Shown here: positions 1-7,522 of the stretch, one piece after another | Layout: every line of letters begins with the position of its first letter | Numbering within the stretch: the first letter of the stretch is position 1 | Origin: an uncultured Rikenellaceae bacterium | GTDB taxonomy: Bacteria > Bacteroidota > Bacteroidia > Bacteroidales > Rikenellaceae | NCBI GenBank assembly: GCA_947176715.1 | Contig: CAMWRR010000002.1 | Coordinates: 1 to 35,912 of the forward strand | DNA length: 35,912 nt | Reading direction: 5' to 3' | Notes under the pieces: generated by a model | What the model was told of the DNA's origin: nothing | The model's database searches: none | Seen by the model: the letters and a program-made list of their open reading frames with translations, nothing else | Translations under genes and position numbers: made by a program

Positions 1-411
1 CGCCCGCACGGCCCAGTAACGTTCGGCCACGGGGGCGGAGTCGACGAACGGACGCAGAGAGTAGTCGCCCTCTGAACGGAGCGATGCGCACAGCCTCTCC
101 AGCATGCCGCGCAGGGTGCGGTGGTAGTCCTCGCGCATGGCATAGGAGGCCACGAGCGACCCCTCGGGGTATAACGGATAGCTCTTGGCGCACATTATCA
201 CCGTGCGTGTCCCCGGCATGAGCAACGACGGATCGAAACGCATGTCGGCATAACGCGAGAGCCACGACATCTCCCCGTAACGGCCGCGCTCCAGCCCGTC
301 GAAGAATATGTCGCGCAACCCCGCCTCCACCGCGCCGCCCGATGCGACACCGCAGAGGTCGAAGCCCGCTTCGGATGCGGCTCTCTTTATGTTGTCACGG
401 CTCAGCGACAT
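1..411 (-). CDS. queG: Epoxyqueuosine reductase QueG, N-terminal part (runs off the window)
   Basis: The first 137 codons of a leftward gene are visible, starting at the ATG at 409-411; the rest lies outside the window. The translation begins MSLSRDNIKRAASEAGFDLC and contains SYAMREDYHRTLRGMLERL and FVDSAPVAERYWA. These match the N-terminal DUF1730 region of QueG, including its conserved A-x-x-DYH and DSAP-x-xER-x-WA segments. QueG is a cytosolic, cobalamin-dependent iron-sulfur enzyme that reduces epoxyqueuosine to queuosine in the wobble position of certain tRNAs. The 4Fe-4S cysteine motifs would lie in the missing C-terminal half. Its leader region is shared with the divergent gene at 564 and includes an inverted repeat. 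Confidence 0.9.
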   Translation of the reverse strand, partial: MSLSRDNIKRAASEAGFDLCGVASGGAVEAGLRDIFFDGLERGRYGEMSWLSRYADMRFDPSLLMPGTRTVIMCAKSYPLYPEGSLVASYAMREDYHRTLRGMLERLCASLRSEGDYSLRPFVDSAPVAERYWAVRA

Positions 412-438
412 GACGTAACAGCGTTTACGGATAATTTA

Positions 439-550
439 TTAACTTTGCAAAAACGAACGCCACACCGGACCCGTTCCTAAGGATAGCCGCCTTTATCGGG
501 AGCTTGCCCCGGGGGGCCGTCTCTACGGTCGTTCGTAATTGCGAAGTTAA
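439..550. repeat. 21-bp imperfect inverted repeat around a 70-bp spacer, between divergent genes
   Basis: The left arm (439-459) and the reverse complement of the right arm (530-550) agree at 18 of 21 positions; both end in ACGAACG and begin TTAACTT. The left arm contains TAACTTTG, a Bacteroidetes -7 box reading right. The right arm contains TAACTTCG, a weaker box reading left. Part of the likeness therefore reflects shared promoter consensus, but the match runs about 12 bases past it. Possible roles are an invertible recombination site or a pair of face-to-face promoters whose transcripts overlap. The sequence alone does not decide. Confidence 0.6.
440..447 (+). promoter_or_regulatory. Probable -7 box (TAACTTTG) for the gene at 564
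   Basis: TAACTTTG matches the Bacteroidetes -7 consensus TAnnTTTG exactly and is followed by CA, as in many such promoters. No good -33 TTTG is seen at the usual distance. The implied start near 454 gives a leader of about 110 nt that reads through both arms of the inverted repeat. Confidence 0.5.
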
Positions 551-573
551 ACAATAAAACGTTATGAGCCAAG
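542..573 (-). promoter_or_regulatory. Possible queG promoter (CTTG-N20-TAACTTCG)
   Basis: On the minus strand, CTTG (570-573) is followed after 20 bases by TAACTTCG (542-549), one mismatch from the TAnnTTTG consensus. The -33 element lies just inside the divergent coding sequence at 564. A transcript from here would overlap the divergent leader by about 75 nt before reaching the queG start at 411. Confidence 0.4.
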
Positions 574-1619
574 ATCAACGCAACCTGTTGAAGAAGATCA
601 AACCGCGCGACATGATCTACCCCATCATCATAGGTTTAGGCGTGGTCGGCTACATGATATACCGCGACTTCGACCCCGAACTGTTCTCCTACTTCTCCTT
701 CTCGGCCAAGACGTTTCTATGGCTGTCGGTGGCCGTGGTGTTCATGGCCGGACGCGACATAGGCTACATAATACGCATAAAGATATTGTCCGAAGGGGCC
801 TTGACGTGGCTGCAGGCCTTTCGCGTCATAATGCTGTGGGAGTTCACCTCGGCGGTCACGCCCTCGGCCGTGGGGGGCACCAGCTTCGCCGTCATATACG
901 TGCACAAGGAGGGCATATCGGTGGGCAAAAGCTCCGCCATAGTGTTGCTCACCTCTTTCTTCGACGAGCTATATTTCATCGTCATGTTCCCCCTGATGAT
1001 AGCCCTCATAGGCTTCGACACCCTCTTCGACACAGCCGTACACGACGCCGTCACGGCCGGCATATTCGCCATAGCCCTCACGGGATATTCGCTCAAACTG
1101 GCCTATCTCGCGGTGGTATCGTACGGCCTGTTCGTCAACCCGCAAGGGCTCAGATGGCTGTTGCTCAAGATATTCCGCATAAAGCCGCTCAGGCGTTGGT
1201 ATGCGGGTGCGGTGCGCACGGGCGACGACATAGTAACAAGCTCCTACGAGCTACGCAAAAAGAATATCGCCTTCTGGTTCAAGACCATAGCTGCCACATT
1301 CCTGTCGTGGAGCTCGCGCTATCTGGTGGTCAACGCCATATTGCTCGCCTTCTTCTCCGTAGGCGACCACCTGTTGCTGTTCGCACGCCAGCTGGTGATG
1401 TGGATAATGATGTTGGTGATGCCCACCCCGGGCGGTAGCGGTTTCGCCGAATACTTCTTCAAGGAGTACCTCTCCGACTTCATACCCGTCGACCCGGCCA
1501 TAAAGCTCGGCGTGGCCGCCATGATAGCGCTGATATGGCGGCTTGTCACCTACTATCCCTATCTGGCGGTAGGCGCGATAATATTCCCGCGCTGGCTCAA
1601 ACGTAAATTCGGGGAGTAG
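564..1619 (+). CDS. Flippase-like / lysylphosphatidylglycerol synthase-type membrane protein (UPF0104, YbhN/AglD-like)
   Basis: A 351-residue integral membrane protein with about eight hydrophobic segments. It carries two segments typical of the UPF0104 family (LPG synthase TM, PF03706): AVTPSAVGGTSFAVIYVHKE near residues 96-115, and MPTPGGSGFAEYFFKEYL near 286-303. Relatives include YbhN, AglD-associated proteins and the flippase half of MprF. It has no soluble aminoacyl-transferase domain, so a lysyl-transfer role is not supported; transport or flipping of a lipid is the family-based guess. The ATG at 564 is the only good start and follows an AT-rich leader. The gene is divergent from queG and ends convergent with the lipoprotein gene at 1685. 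Confidence 0.8.
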   Translation: MSQDQRNLLKKIKPRDMIYPIIIGLGVVGYMIYRDFDPELFSYFSFSAKTFLWLSVAVVFMAGRDIGYIIRIKILSEGALTWLQAFRVIMLWEFTSAVTPSAVGGTSFAVIYVHKEGISVGKSSAIVLLTSFFDELYFIVMFPLMIALIGFDTLFDTAVHDAVTAGIFAIALTGYSLKLAYLAVVSYGLFVNPQGLRWLLLKIFRIKPLRRWYAGAVRTGDDIVTSSYELRKKNIAFWFKTIAATFLSWSSRYLVVNAILLAFFSVGDHLLLFARQLVMWIMMLVMPTPGGSGFAEYFFKEYLSDFIPVDPAIKLGVAAMIALIWRLVTYYPYLAVGAIIFPRWLKRKFGE

Positions 1620-1684
1620 GCGGACGCACACCGCGGCGGACAGAAAAAGTCCGGCTCTACGACGGACCGCTTGCACTATCCGCG

Positions 1685-3559
1685 TCAAACAGATTTCGCA
1701 GGCATAGAGCTGATGCCGTATATTACCTTAGTGATCTGAAAGTTGTTAGGGGCGGCCCAATAGTCGGGCCACCGCTCTCTATATGTTTCGAGCTGTGCGT
1801 CGGGGACATATATCCTGTAATTAGCCGTATAGCTGCCGAAGCCGTCGGTGACGGGGAATACCCCGCTGCCGAGCGTGGCCGGGGTCTCGGCCGGACACAG
1901 GACGCTCTCTAACGCGAAGCATCTGTTGAACGCGTTAGCGCCTATCGACTCGAGTCGCGTACCCAAGGTTACGCTCTTCAAACCGGAACAATGGGAGAAA
2001 ACCTGCTTCTCTATCACGGTTACCGCGTCGGGAATATCTATGCTCTCCAACGCATAACAACGGATAAAGGCATTGTAGCCTATATTTTTGAGCCCCTCAG
2101 GCAATCTAACCTCACGGAGCGCTCTGCAGTCGGCGAAGGTGTTGCCCTCTATGGTCTCTACCCTGTCGCCTGCGAATATCGCCCTTTTAAGCGGAGAGGT
2201 GCCCGCGCCGCTACCGGCGAATGCAGAGATGCCCAACCGCTCTACATTAGCCGGTATGGTTATCTCCGCCATATTCGTTTGCAGGAATGCGGCATCGCCG
2301 ATAGATACGAGGCTCTCCGGCAGTGTTACCGCCTCTATGGCGCTGTTGTTGAATGCGTTGTCGCCTATCGTTACGACACCTTCGGGGATGGCGATGCTAC
2401 GTATCTCCGTGTCGCCTATGAACGCGTTCGGCACCACTGCGGTCATTGTGCCCGCATAGCCCCATCGTCCCTTGCCGGTGGCGGGGTCGTAGGAGCTGAA
2501 CTCGTCGAAGTATTCGTACTCGCCACTGAAACGCGGGGTGCCGTATCGGGTGCTCCAAGCTATCTGCCGGGTGGCGGTGTACTCTATGTATCTCACCTGT
2601 CGGACAACCAATTTGCGGATGATAGTGCGCACATCGTCCGAGACGAGTACCAGTATCACGCACTCGGGGTCGCTTACGGCCGCCGGGGTGTCGGGCGCGG
2701 ATATGGATATCTTGCACCCGGCTCTGTCCACCGTTGCCTTGTAGCCGCCGCCTGCGATGCACTCCACGGCCGTCACCGCGTTCATCGGGTCGGTCAGACG
2801 GTAGCTCACCTCTGTCGTTGTTCCGGGGCCGCAATAGAACGACAGCTCTCTGACCACCTCTTCGCCCGAGACGAACACGAGGTCGAAACTGTTGTCGTAG
2901 CACGGCAGCTCTACACGCTCGCCGTCCCGGGTCAACGTCAGCACGAGGCGACCCGGGTCGGAGACGTCTATATCGCAATAGGCGGACTCTTTGGCCCCTT
3001 CCGCCTCTTCCGGGCTTTCAGCCACCGGCCTCAACCGGTGCCATGTCTCTTTACCGTCGCAGGATATGTACCAGTAGCCGTCGTCTATATCCAGCCTCGG
3101 CGTGGCATCCGCAGGCTCGGACCGCACCGCTATGCGCTTATCGCTGTCGGTGAGCCACTGGCCGTCGAGCGTCCAGTAATATACGCCGTCGCTGTCTTGC
3201 CGTACGCCTATCACGGGAGTGGTGGCGTGGAGTCCGTCCGCTCCGTGGTATATCATGGCCGGACGGCTCTCTGCAAAGGTGATGGCGTAACCTGTCGTCT
3301 CGCCGTTTTTCACCACCGGCACGGTACCGGTCACGTAGTCGCCGCGGGTAGATGCCTCTACCATAACACGCAAAGAGGCCGCATTGGTGTTCATGCGGGC
3401 GCACCACTCCAGAGGGAGGGACATGTCGTACGACGGCGTGTCGGGAGCCTTCTCCACGTCACTCTCCGCGCTCCTGTTCCACATGGCTATCTCGTCGTAC
3501 TTGGTGCAGGAGGCTAACGACAGCAACCCTATAATGGTAAACGTAATGATCTTTCTCAT
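1685..3559 (-). CDS. Surface lipoprotein with DUF4988 domain and BspA-type leucine-rich repeats
   Basis: A 624-residue protein with a signal peptide ending in the lipobox LASC (Cys18), followed by KYDE. Residues of about 60-180 resemble DUF4988: they contain DGVYYWTLDGQWL and DGYWYISCDGKETWHRL, the W-rich pattern typical of Bacteroidetes surface proteins. A central beta-rich region has no clear assignment. From about residue 370 to 600 there are six or more LRR_5/BspA-type repeats with spacing x-IGDNAF...LESIDIPDAVTVI. Such repeats usually serve in adhesion or ligand binding at the cell surface. The gene lies 12 bp behind the barrel protein at 3572-4213 and probably shares its transcript. Ligand unknown. 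Confidence 0.82.
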   Translation of the reverse strand: MRKIITFTIIGLLSLASCTKYDEIAMWNRSAESDVEKAPDTPSYDMSLPLEWCARMNTNAASLRVMVEASTRGDYVTGTVPVVKNGETTGYAITFAESRPAMIYHGADGLHATTPVIGVRQDSDGVYYWTLDGQWLTDSDKRIAVRSEPADATPRLDIDDGYWYISCDGKETWHRLRPVAESPEEAEGAKESAYCDIDVSDPGRLVLTLTRDGERVELPCYDNSFDLVFVSGEEVVRELSFYCGPGTTTEVSYRLTDPMNAVTAVECIAGGGYKATVDRAGCKISISAPDTPAAVSDPECVILVLVSDDVRTIIRKLVVRQVRYIEYTATRQIAWSTRYGTPRFSGEYEYFDEFSSYDPATGKGRWGYAGTMTAVVPNAFIGDTEIRSIAIPEGVVTIGDNAFNNSAIEAVTLPESLVSIGDAAFLQTNMAEITIPANVERLGISAFAGSGAGTSPLKRAIFAGDRVETIEGNTFADCRALREVRLPEGLKNIGYNAFIRCYALESIDIPDAVTVIEKQVFSHCSGLKSVTLGTRLESIGANAFNRCFALESVLCPAETPATLGSGVFPVTDGFGSYTANYRIYVPDAQLETYRERWPDYWAAPNNFQITKVIYGISSMPAKSV

Positions 3560-3571
3560 GGCCTATAGATG

Positions 3572-4213
3572 TTAAAAAATGATCCCCGCCCTGACTACGA
3601 AGCAACGGTTGCGCACATGTCTGTAACCCACCTTGTCGCTGCCCTCTCCGTACATCGTGTCGGTTTTGTCTATGTCTATGAATCCCATTCCGTAATCGGC
3701 CCCTATGACGAAGCGGCCCACCGCGGCATCTGCCCCGCACATAAAGCCCGTGTCGTGACGCGAGAAGCCGCCCCTTTTGCCGAATATAGGCACCGTGGTG
3801 TCGCCCGCCTTGCGTTTTCCGCCCACACCCACCGCATAATATAGCCCGGCGAAGGGTATCAGCGAGAGGTTTCGGGTTACGGCCACGGTGTAGTCTACGG
3901 CCACGGGTATCTGTATGTAGCGCATGGTGGTGCGGCTGTCGTCGAATCCGCTTATCTCATACCCCTTGCTTATGAAGCTCGCGCCGGTACGCAGATGCAA
4001 CGGCAACCGTCCGGTCAGCCTTATCCTGTCGGTGACGCCCGCTTCGTACCCGGACCTTGCAGACGACCTCAGCCCGCATGAGGTGACCCACGAGACGCAA
4101 TACCCGGCATGCCCGCCAACTATGTTGAGTCTGACGGAGTCGGCACCCTTATGTGCATAGACGCTTCCGACGGCCGATGTGCTGACAAGTAAAAACAATA
4201 TGATCCTTTTCAT
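3572..4213 (-). CDS. Outer-membrane beta-barrel (porin-like) protein
   Basis: A 213-residue protein with signal peptide MKRIILFLLVSTSAVGSVYA followed by alternating hydrophobic/polar strands such as RLPLHLRTGASFISKGYEI and RNLSLIPFAGLYYAVGVGG. It ends in RCFVVRAGIIF, a typical C-terminal beta-signal with a terminal Phe. This fits the PorT/OMP_b-brl families of small 8-10-strand barrels in Bacteroidetes. It is upstream of, and probably cotranscribed with, the BspA-type lipoprotein, which suggests a surface pair. No clear promoter is visible in the 90 bases directly upstream in the present orientation; see the candidate element at 4356-4479. Confidence 0.72.
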   Translation of the reverse strand: MKRIILFLLVSTSAVGSVYAHKGADSVRLNIVGGHAGYCVSWVTSCGLRSSARSGYEAGVTDRIRLTGRLPLHLRTGASFISKGYEISGFDDSRTTMRYIQIPVAVDYTVAVTRNLSLIPFAGLYYAVGVGGKRKAGDTTVPIFGKRGGFSRHDTGFMCGADAAVGRFVIGADYGMGFIDIDKTDTMYGEGSDKVGYRHVRNRCFVVRAGIIF

Positions 4214-4537
4214 TCCTGATAAATCGTTACACGTTATTGCGACCGACGCAAGCCCGACATTGCATTTTGCAGAGGCGTTATCATCGTAATGTGCGGCAGT
4301 CGTCTTGTTTAAACGTTCCTTTTAACGCCATAAGCGGATAATGGAGCGTATAAAGCCGTGTGGTAACGTAAACGGAGCGGTGCAATCGTTTGACTGCGAT
4401 AAATATAGATGACAGACTTGCACAAGTGTCAGATATAATGTACATTTGTGGATGTAAACCAACGTATAAACGTTACACGAAGCCCTCCAAGACAGCCTCG
4501 CGGGAGGGTTTAAGCCGGGGGCGGTGCGCCCCTCTTT
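4214..4537. other. 324-bp intergenic region between the barrel protein gene and the invertase gene
   Basis: No gene is supported here. The region holds a rightward promoter-like pair (4417-4448) and three copies of a CGTTAC-ACG word: forward at 4225-4233 and 4471-4479, and reverse with two extra bases at 4356-4367. It also has GC-rich hairpins after the invertase stop (CCCTCC 4483-4488 with GGAGGG 4503-4508, and a GGGGCG/CGCCCC hairpin near 4517-4531). The hairpins probably end the invertase transcript. The repeated words could be recombination sites, but they are short and one is gapped. Confidence 0.45.
4417..4448 (+). promoter_or_regulatory. Promoter-like CTTG-N20-TACATTTG, pointing into the 3' end of the invertase gene
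   Basis: CTTG (4417-4420), 20 bases, then TACATTTG (4441-4448), a perfect TAnnTTTG box. It reads rightward, where the next gene is the invertase on the opposite strand, so it has no evident sense target. It could make an antisense RNA, or it could serve the leftward barrel/lipoprotein operon if the segment inverts. Confidence 0.4.
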
Positions 4538-5203
4538 TCAGGCCTTTGTCCGTCCGTTTCCCGACCGGCTTCGTCTCAGCTTCTCTTTCCTGTCCAGCGC
4601 CATCTGTACGGATGGGTACATGGCTCTGAATTTGGCGAACGTATCGCGCGACAGGTCGAAGTGTCGGCAGATGTCGTTTACCGATCGCCCCCGGTTAAGC
4701 ATCGCTATAACGGCATGACGGTTCTCTATAAGTATATTGGTCTTGGTGTAGCTGCCGTGGCGACGACCCAACACCACCCCCTCGGCACGTCGCAGGGCCA
4801 ACGCCTCACGGGTGCGCATGGAGATGAGGTTGCGCTCTATCTCCGCGACAAGCCCGAAAGCGAAGCACAATACCTTGCTGTTGATGGTGTTGTCGAACGA
4901 ATAGCCCTCCTTGGTGGTGTAGAGGTTTATGCCGCGCTCCAGACATTTGCCCATAATGGCCATTATATCGGTGAGCGTTCTGCTCAGGCGCGAAATCTCC
5001 GTGACAATCAGCGTGTCGTCTTTGCCGAGAGTGCGTAACAGCGCCCCCAATTTACGGTCGCGTTCGCTCTTCCGGCCGCTGGCGACCTCAGTGACCCACC
5101 GGTTTACGACGAGTTTTCTGCTTTCGGCAAAACGCCTGATTTCATCCTGTTGGTTGGCAGGGTGTTGTCTCTCCGTGCTGACGCGTAAATAACCTATTGT
5201 CAT
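4538..5203 (-). CDS. mpi: Mpi-type serine invertase/recombinase
   Basis: A 221-residue small serine recombinase. The catalytic domain runs over residues 1 to about 140, with YLRVSTERQ holding the likely nucleophile Ser9, then TEISRLSRTL and FAFGLVAEIERNLISMRTREAL. A C-terminal helix-turn-helix follows (RSVNDICRHFDLSRDTFAKF). The sequence pattern closely resembles Mpi, the master DNA invertase that flips capsule and surface-gene promoters in Bacteroides fragilis. I use the ATG at 5203; an upstream TTG would add nine residues that do not belong to the family. A GC-rich hairpin (5224-5239) sits in the leader and a weak -7 box TACCTTTA at 5246-5253. Its targets may be anywhere in the genome. Confidence 0.85.
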   Translation of the reverse strand: MTIGYLRVSTERQHPANQQDEIRRFAESRKLVVNRWVTEVASGRKSERDRKLGALLRTLGKDDTLIVTEISRLSRTLTDIMAIMGKCLERGINLYTTKEGYSFDNTINSKVLCFAFGLVAEIERNLISMRTREALALRRAEGVVLGRRHGSYTKTNILIENRHAVIAMLNRGRSVNDICRHFDLSRDTFAKFRAMYPSVQMALDRKEKLRRSRSGNGRTKA

Positions 5204-5349
5204 GTGTTGATTGTGTTTTAACCGGGGCAACGGCGCCCCGTACGGTAAAGGTAAGGGTTATATGCCCGGAGACGGGGGCGGAGACAGGATATGGCGGCAC
5301 GGTATCTGAAAGTTTGGGACGATACGGACGTTTTGGTCCGATTTTTAGT

Positions 5350-5357
5350 TATATTTG
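5350..5357 (+). promoter_or_regulatory. -7 box (TATATTTG) for recN
   Basis: TATATTTG is a perfect Bacteroidetes -7 box 17 bases before the ATG at 5375, which implies a very short leader. The -33 element is not clear: a TTTTG at 5331-5335 is too close. The box also argues against the longer reading frame that begins at 5291. Confidence 0.5.
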
Positions 5358-5374
5358 CCTGTTCGATTTCAGCT

Positions 5375-7033
5375 ATGATAACTACGCTTCATATAGAGAA
5401 TTACGTATTGATAGACCGTCTCGACCTCCGTTTCGAGAGCGGTCTGAACATAATAACCGGCGAGACCGGTGCAGGAAAATCGATACTGCTCGGGGCCATA
5501 GGTATGCTCACCGGTGCCCGTACCGACAGTTCGGCGGTGAAGAACGGCGCCACCACATGCGTGATAGAGGCCGAGTTCGAGGTGTCTGATTACGACCTTA
5601 AACCGCTGTTCGAGGAGTACGACCTCGACTACGACGACACCATGACGGTAAGGCGCGTGATAACGGTGCAGGGCAAGAGCCGCAGCTACATCAACGATCT
5701 GCCTGTGACGCTCGCACAGCTCAAGACCATAGGCGAGCGGCTCATCGACATCCATTCGCAACACCAGACCCTGTTGCTCGGCGACGGCGGCTTCCAGATG
5801 GACGTGGTCGATTGCGTGGCCGGTAACGACGATCTGCTCGCCGATTATCGCGAGGCTATGTCGGCGGTGAGAGCGGTGCGCGCCCGGCGCGATGCCGCCG
5901 CCGAGGAGTTGGCGCAGGCACGGCGCGACGAGGAGTTCATGCGTTACCAGTACGAACAGCTCGACGAGGCCAAGTTACAGCCGGGAGAGAAAGAGGAGCT
6001 GGAGGCTCAGGAGGCGGTGCTGGCCAACGCCACAGAGATAAAGGAGGCGTTATGGAGCTCGTGCGCGTTGCTCGACGGCGATGCGGAGGAGAACATCCTC
6101 ACCTCGCTCCGCAAGATAGAGGGCTCGTTGGAGTCCATATCGGAACATTCGCCCGAGGTGGCGGCCATAGCCGAACGTGTGTCGTCGTCGTATTACGAGC
6201 TAAAGGATATATGCGAGGAGCTGTCGTCGCTGGACGAGGAGATAGCGGCCGACCCCGCCGAGCTGGAGCGGGTGCAGTCGAGGCTGGACAAGATATACAC
6301 CCTCGAGAAGAAACACCGCGTGGAGGGGGTGGAGCCGCTGATAGAGTTGCGCGACTCGCTGGCGGCCAAGCTCTCGCTGATAGAGGGCAGCGACGAGAGT
6401 ATCGCCGAGTTGGATGCCGAGCTGGCCGCACTCACCGACAAGGCCCGCTCCATAGCCGCGGAGCTCGGCTCAAGACGTTCCGCCGTGGTGGAGCGCATAC
6501 GCGAGAATGTGTTGTCGCAGCTGGCACAGTTGGGCATGGAGGGGGCGCGTCTTACGATAGAGCTCCGCCATGTGGACGAGCTTCTGCCCAACGGCTCCGA
6601 CACCATAGAGTTTCTCTTCTCGGCCAACAAGGGGGGGCATCTCGAACGCATAGCCAAGGTGGCGTCCGGCGGCGAGATGTCGCGCCTGATGCTGGCCCTC
6701 AAATCGCTCATGGCCTCGCACCGAAGCCTGCCCACCGTCATATTCGACGAGATAGACACCGGCGTATCGGGCTCCGTGGCCGACAAGATGGGCGAGATAA
6801 TGGAGCGTCTGGGAGCCGGCAAGCAGATTATCAACATCACACACCTGCCGCAGGTGGCCGCCAAAGGTGCGCACCACTTCTACGTGTACAAGTCCGACAA
6901 AGAGGGCACCACCGTCACCGTAATAAGAAAACTAACCGACGAGGAGCGGGTAGACAAGATAGCCGAGATGCTCAGCGCCAGCCGCGTGACCGACGCCGCA
7001 AGAAGACAGGCGCGGGAGTTGCTGGGGAGGTAA
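5375..7033 (+). CDS. recN: DNA repair protein RecN
   Basis: A 552-residue SMC-like ATPase that holds broken DNA ends together during recombinational repair. Walker A is GETGAGKS at residues 29-36. A long coiled-coil rich in Glu, Arg and Ala occupies about 150-370. The ABC signature is ASGGEMSRLMLALKSLMA, Walker B is TVIFDEIDTGVSG, and a D-loop/His region follows (NITHLPQVAAKGAHHF). I start at the ATG at 5375 because RecN proteins begin directly with a sequence like MITTLHIENYVLID; the extra upstream residues would overlap the promoter. Length and motif order are normal. The gene is divergent from the invertase. Confidence 0.96.
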   Translation: MITTLHIENYVLIDRLDLRFESGLNIITGETGAGKSILLGAIGMLTGARTDSSAVKNGATTCVIEAEFEVSDYDLKPLFEEYDLDYDDTMTVRRVITVQGKSRSYINDLPVTLAQLKTIGERLIDIHSQHQTLLLGDGGFQMDVVDCVAGNDDLLADYREAMSAVRAVRARRDAAAEELAQARRDEEFMRYQYEQLDEAKLQPGEKEELEAQEAVLANATEIKEALWSSCALLDGDAEENILTSLRKIEGSLESISEHSPEVAAIAERVSSSYYELKDICEELSSLDEEIAADPAELERVQSRLDKIYTLEKKHRVEGVEPLIELRDSLAAKLSLIEGSDESIAELDAELAALTDKARSIAAELGSRRSAVVERIRENVLSQLAQLGMEGARLTIELRHVDELLPNGSDTIEFLFSANKGGHLERIAKVASGGEMSRLMLALKSLMASHRSLPTVIFDEIDTGVSGSVADKMGEIMERLGAGKQIINITHLPQVAAKGAHHFYVYKSDKEGTTVTVIRKLTDEERVDKIAEMLSASRVTDAARRQARELLGR

Positions 7034-7185
7034 CCGCTTTACCGTCTTCTCGACAGAGGCGACTCTCCCCTAACGGGACAACAGTCACAGGGCAACTATT
7101 CAGCCCAAAGCCGGTAAAATACATAGTGGCACGAGAGTGCGGATGGCCGCGCCTTACCTGCGGATTGCCTTATAAACAATATACG

Positions 7186-7290
7186 ACCACACAGCTTAGT
7201 TTGCGGGCCTCCGTGGGGGAAGTGTTTCGGCCCACAGCGAGGCATGCCCACCGCGAGGTATGCCCACCGCGAGGTGCGGTCCGCTCGGCC
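7186..7290 (+). repeat. GC-rich dispersed intergenic repeat, copy A
   Basis: TGCGGGCCTCCG at 7202-7213 recurs at 35863-35874. TGCCCACCGCGAGGTG at 7261-7276 recurs with one change, inverted, at 35790-35805. AGGTGCGGTCCGCT at 7272-7285 recurs inverted at 16985-16998. GCTTAGT upstream also matches the 17 kb copy. This makes it one member of an intergenic repeat family. Confidence 0.6.
7237..7277 (+). repeat. 16-bp tandem repeat (about 2.5 copies)
   Basis: GCGAGGCATGCCCACC (7237-7252) is followed directly by GCGAGGTATGCCCACC (7253-7268) and the start of a third unit, GCGAGGTGC. A partial degenerate unit precedes the array. The copies differ at one base, so the array is probably prone to length change. 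Confidence 0.8.
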
Positions 7291-7410
7291 ACTGTATCGC
7301 ATTTCGGGGGACGAGGGGACGGCTATTGTGTTCGATGGCCCTCGCTGACACTCGGAGCGCATATCGCGACGGATATAATTTTGCCGGACGGCAATAGATT
7401 CTCTCTTTCG

Positions 7411-7442
7411 GTTGTATTTTCCATCCTTATTTAGTATCTTTA
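7411..7442 (+). promoter_or_regulatory. Promoter GTTG-N20-TATCTTTA for the transporter gene
   Basis: GTTG (7411-7414), 20 bases, then TATCTTTA (7435-7442), one mismatch from TAnnTTTG. It gives a leader of about 75 nt before the ATG at 7523. Confidence 0.55.
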
Positions 7443-7522
7443 TCACTTCGTTTCTTCGATTTTAACACATAAGTAGCTGATTCGCGTCTATTTACCGCGA
7501 TGAGGCGATAAACAGTCTGATT

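Larger units (their letters stand above)
7034..7410. other. Gene-free region between recN and the transporter, with GC-rich repeat
   Basis: About 380 bp with no coding sequence I trust. It contains the dispersed GC-rich repeat (about 7186-7290) and a short tandem repeat inside it. Open frames on both strands here have compositions unlike the neighbouring proteins. Confidence 0.55.

Noticed and set aside
1991..3517. 508-codon rightward open frame opposite the BspA-type lipoprotein
   Set aside because: Antisense to a real gene with signal peptide and known repeats; its translation has no recognisable domain and odd composition.
5204..5230. Longer N-terminus for the invertase
   Set aside because: It would start at TTG and add nine residues not seen in the family, while the ATG at 5203 gives the expected beginning.
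6052..7434. 460-codon rightward frame overlapping recN
   Set aside because: Shadow frame of the GC-rich recN gene running into the intergenic repeat; Arg/His/Gly-rich with no motifs.
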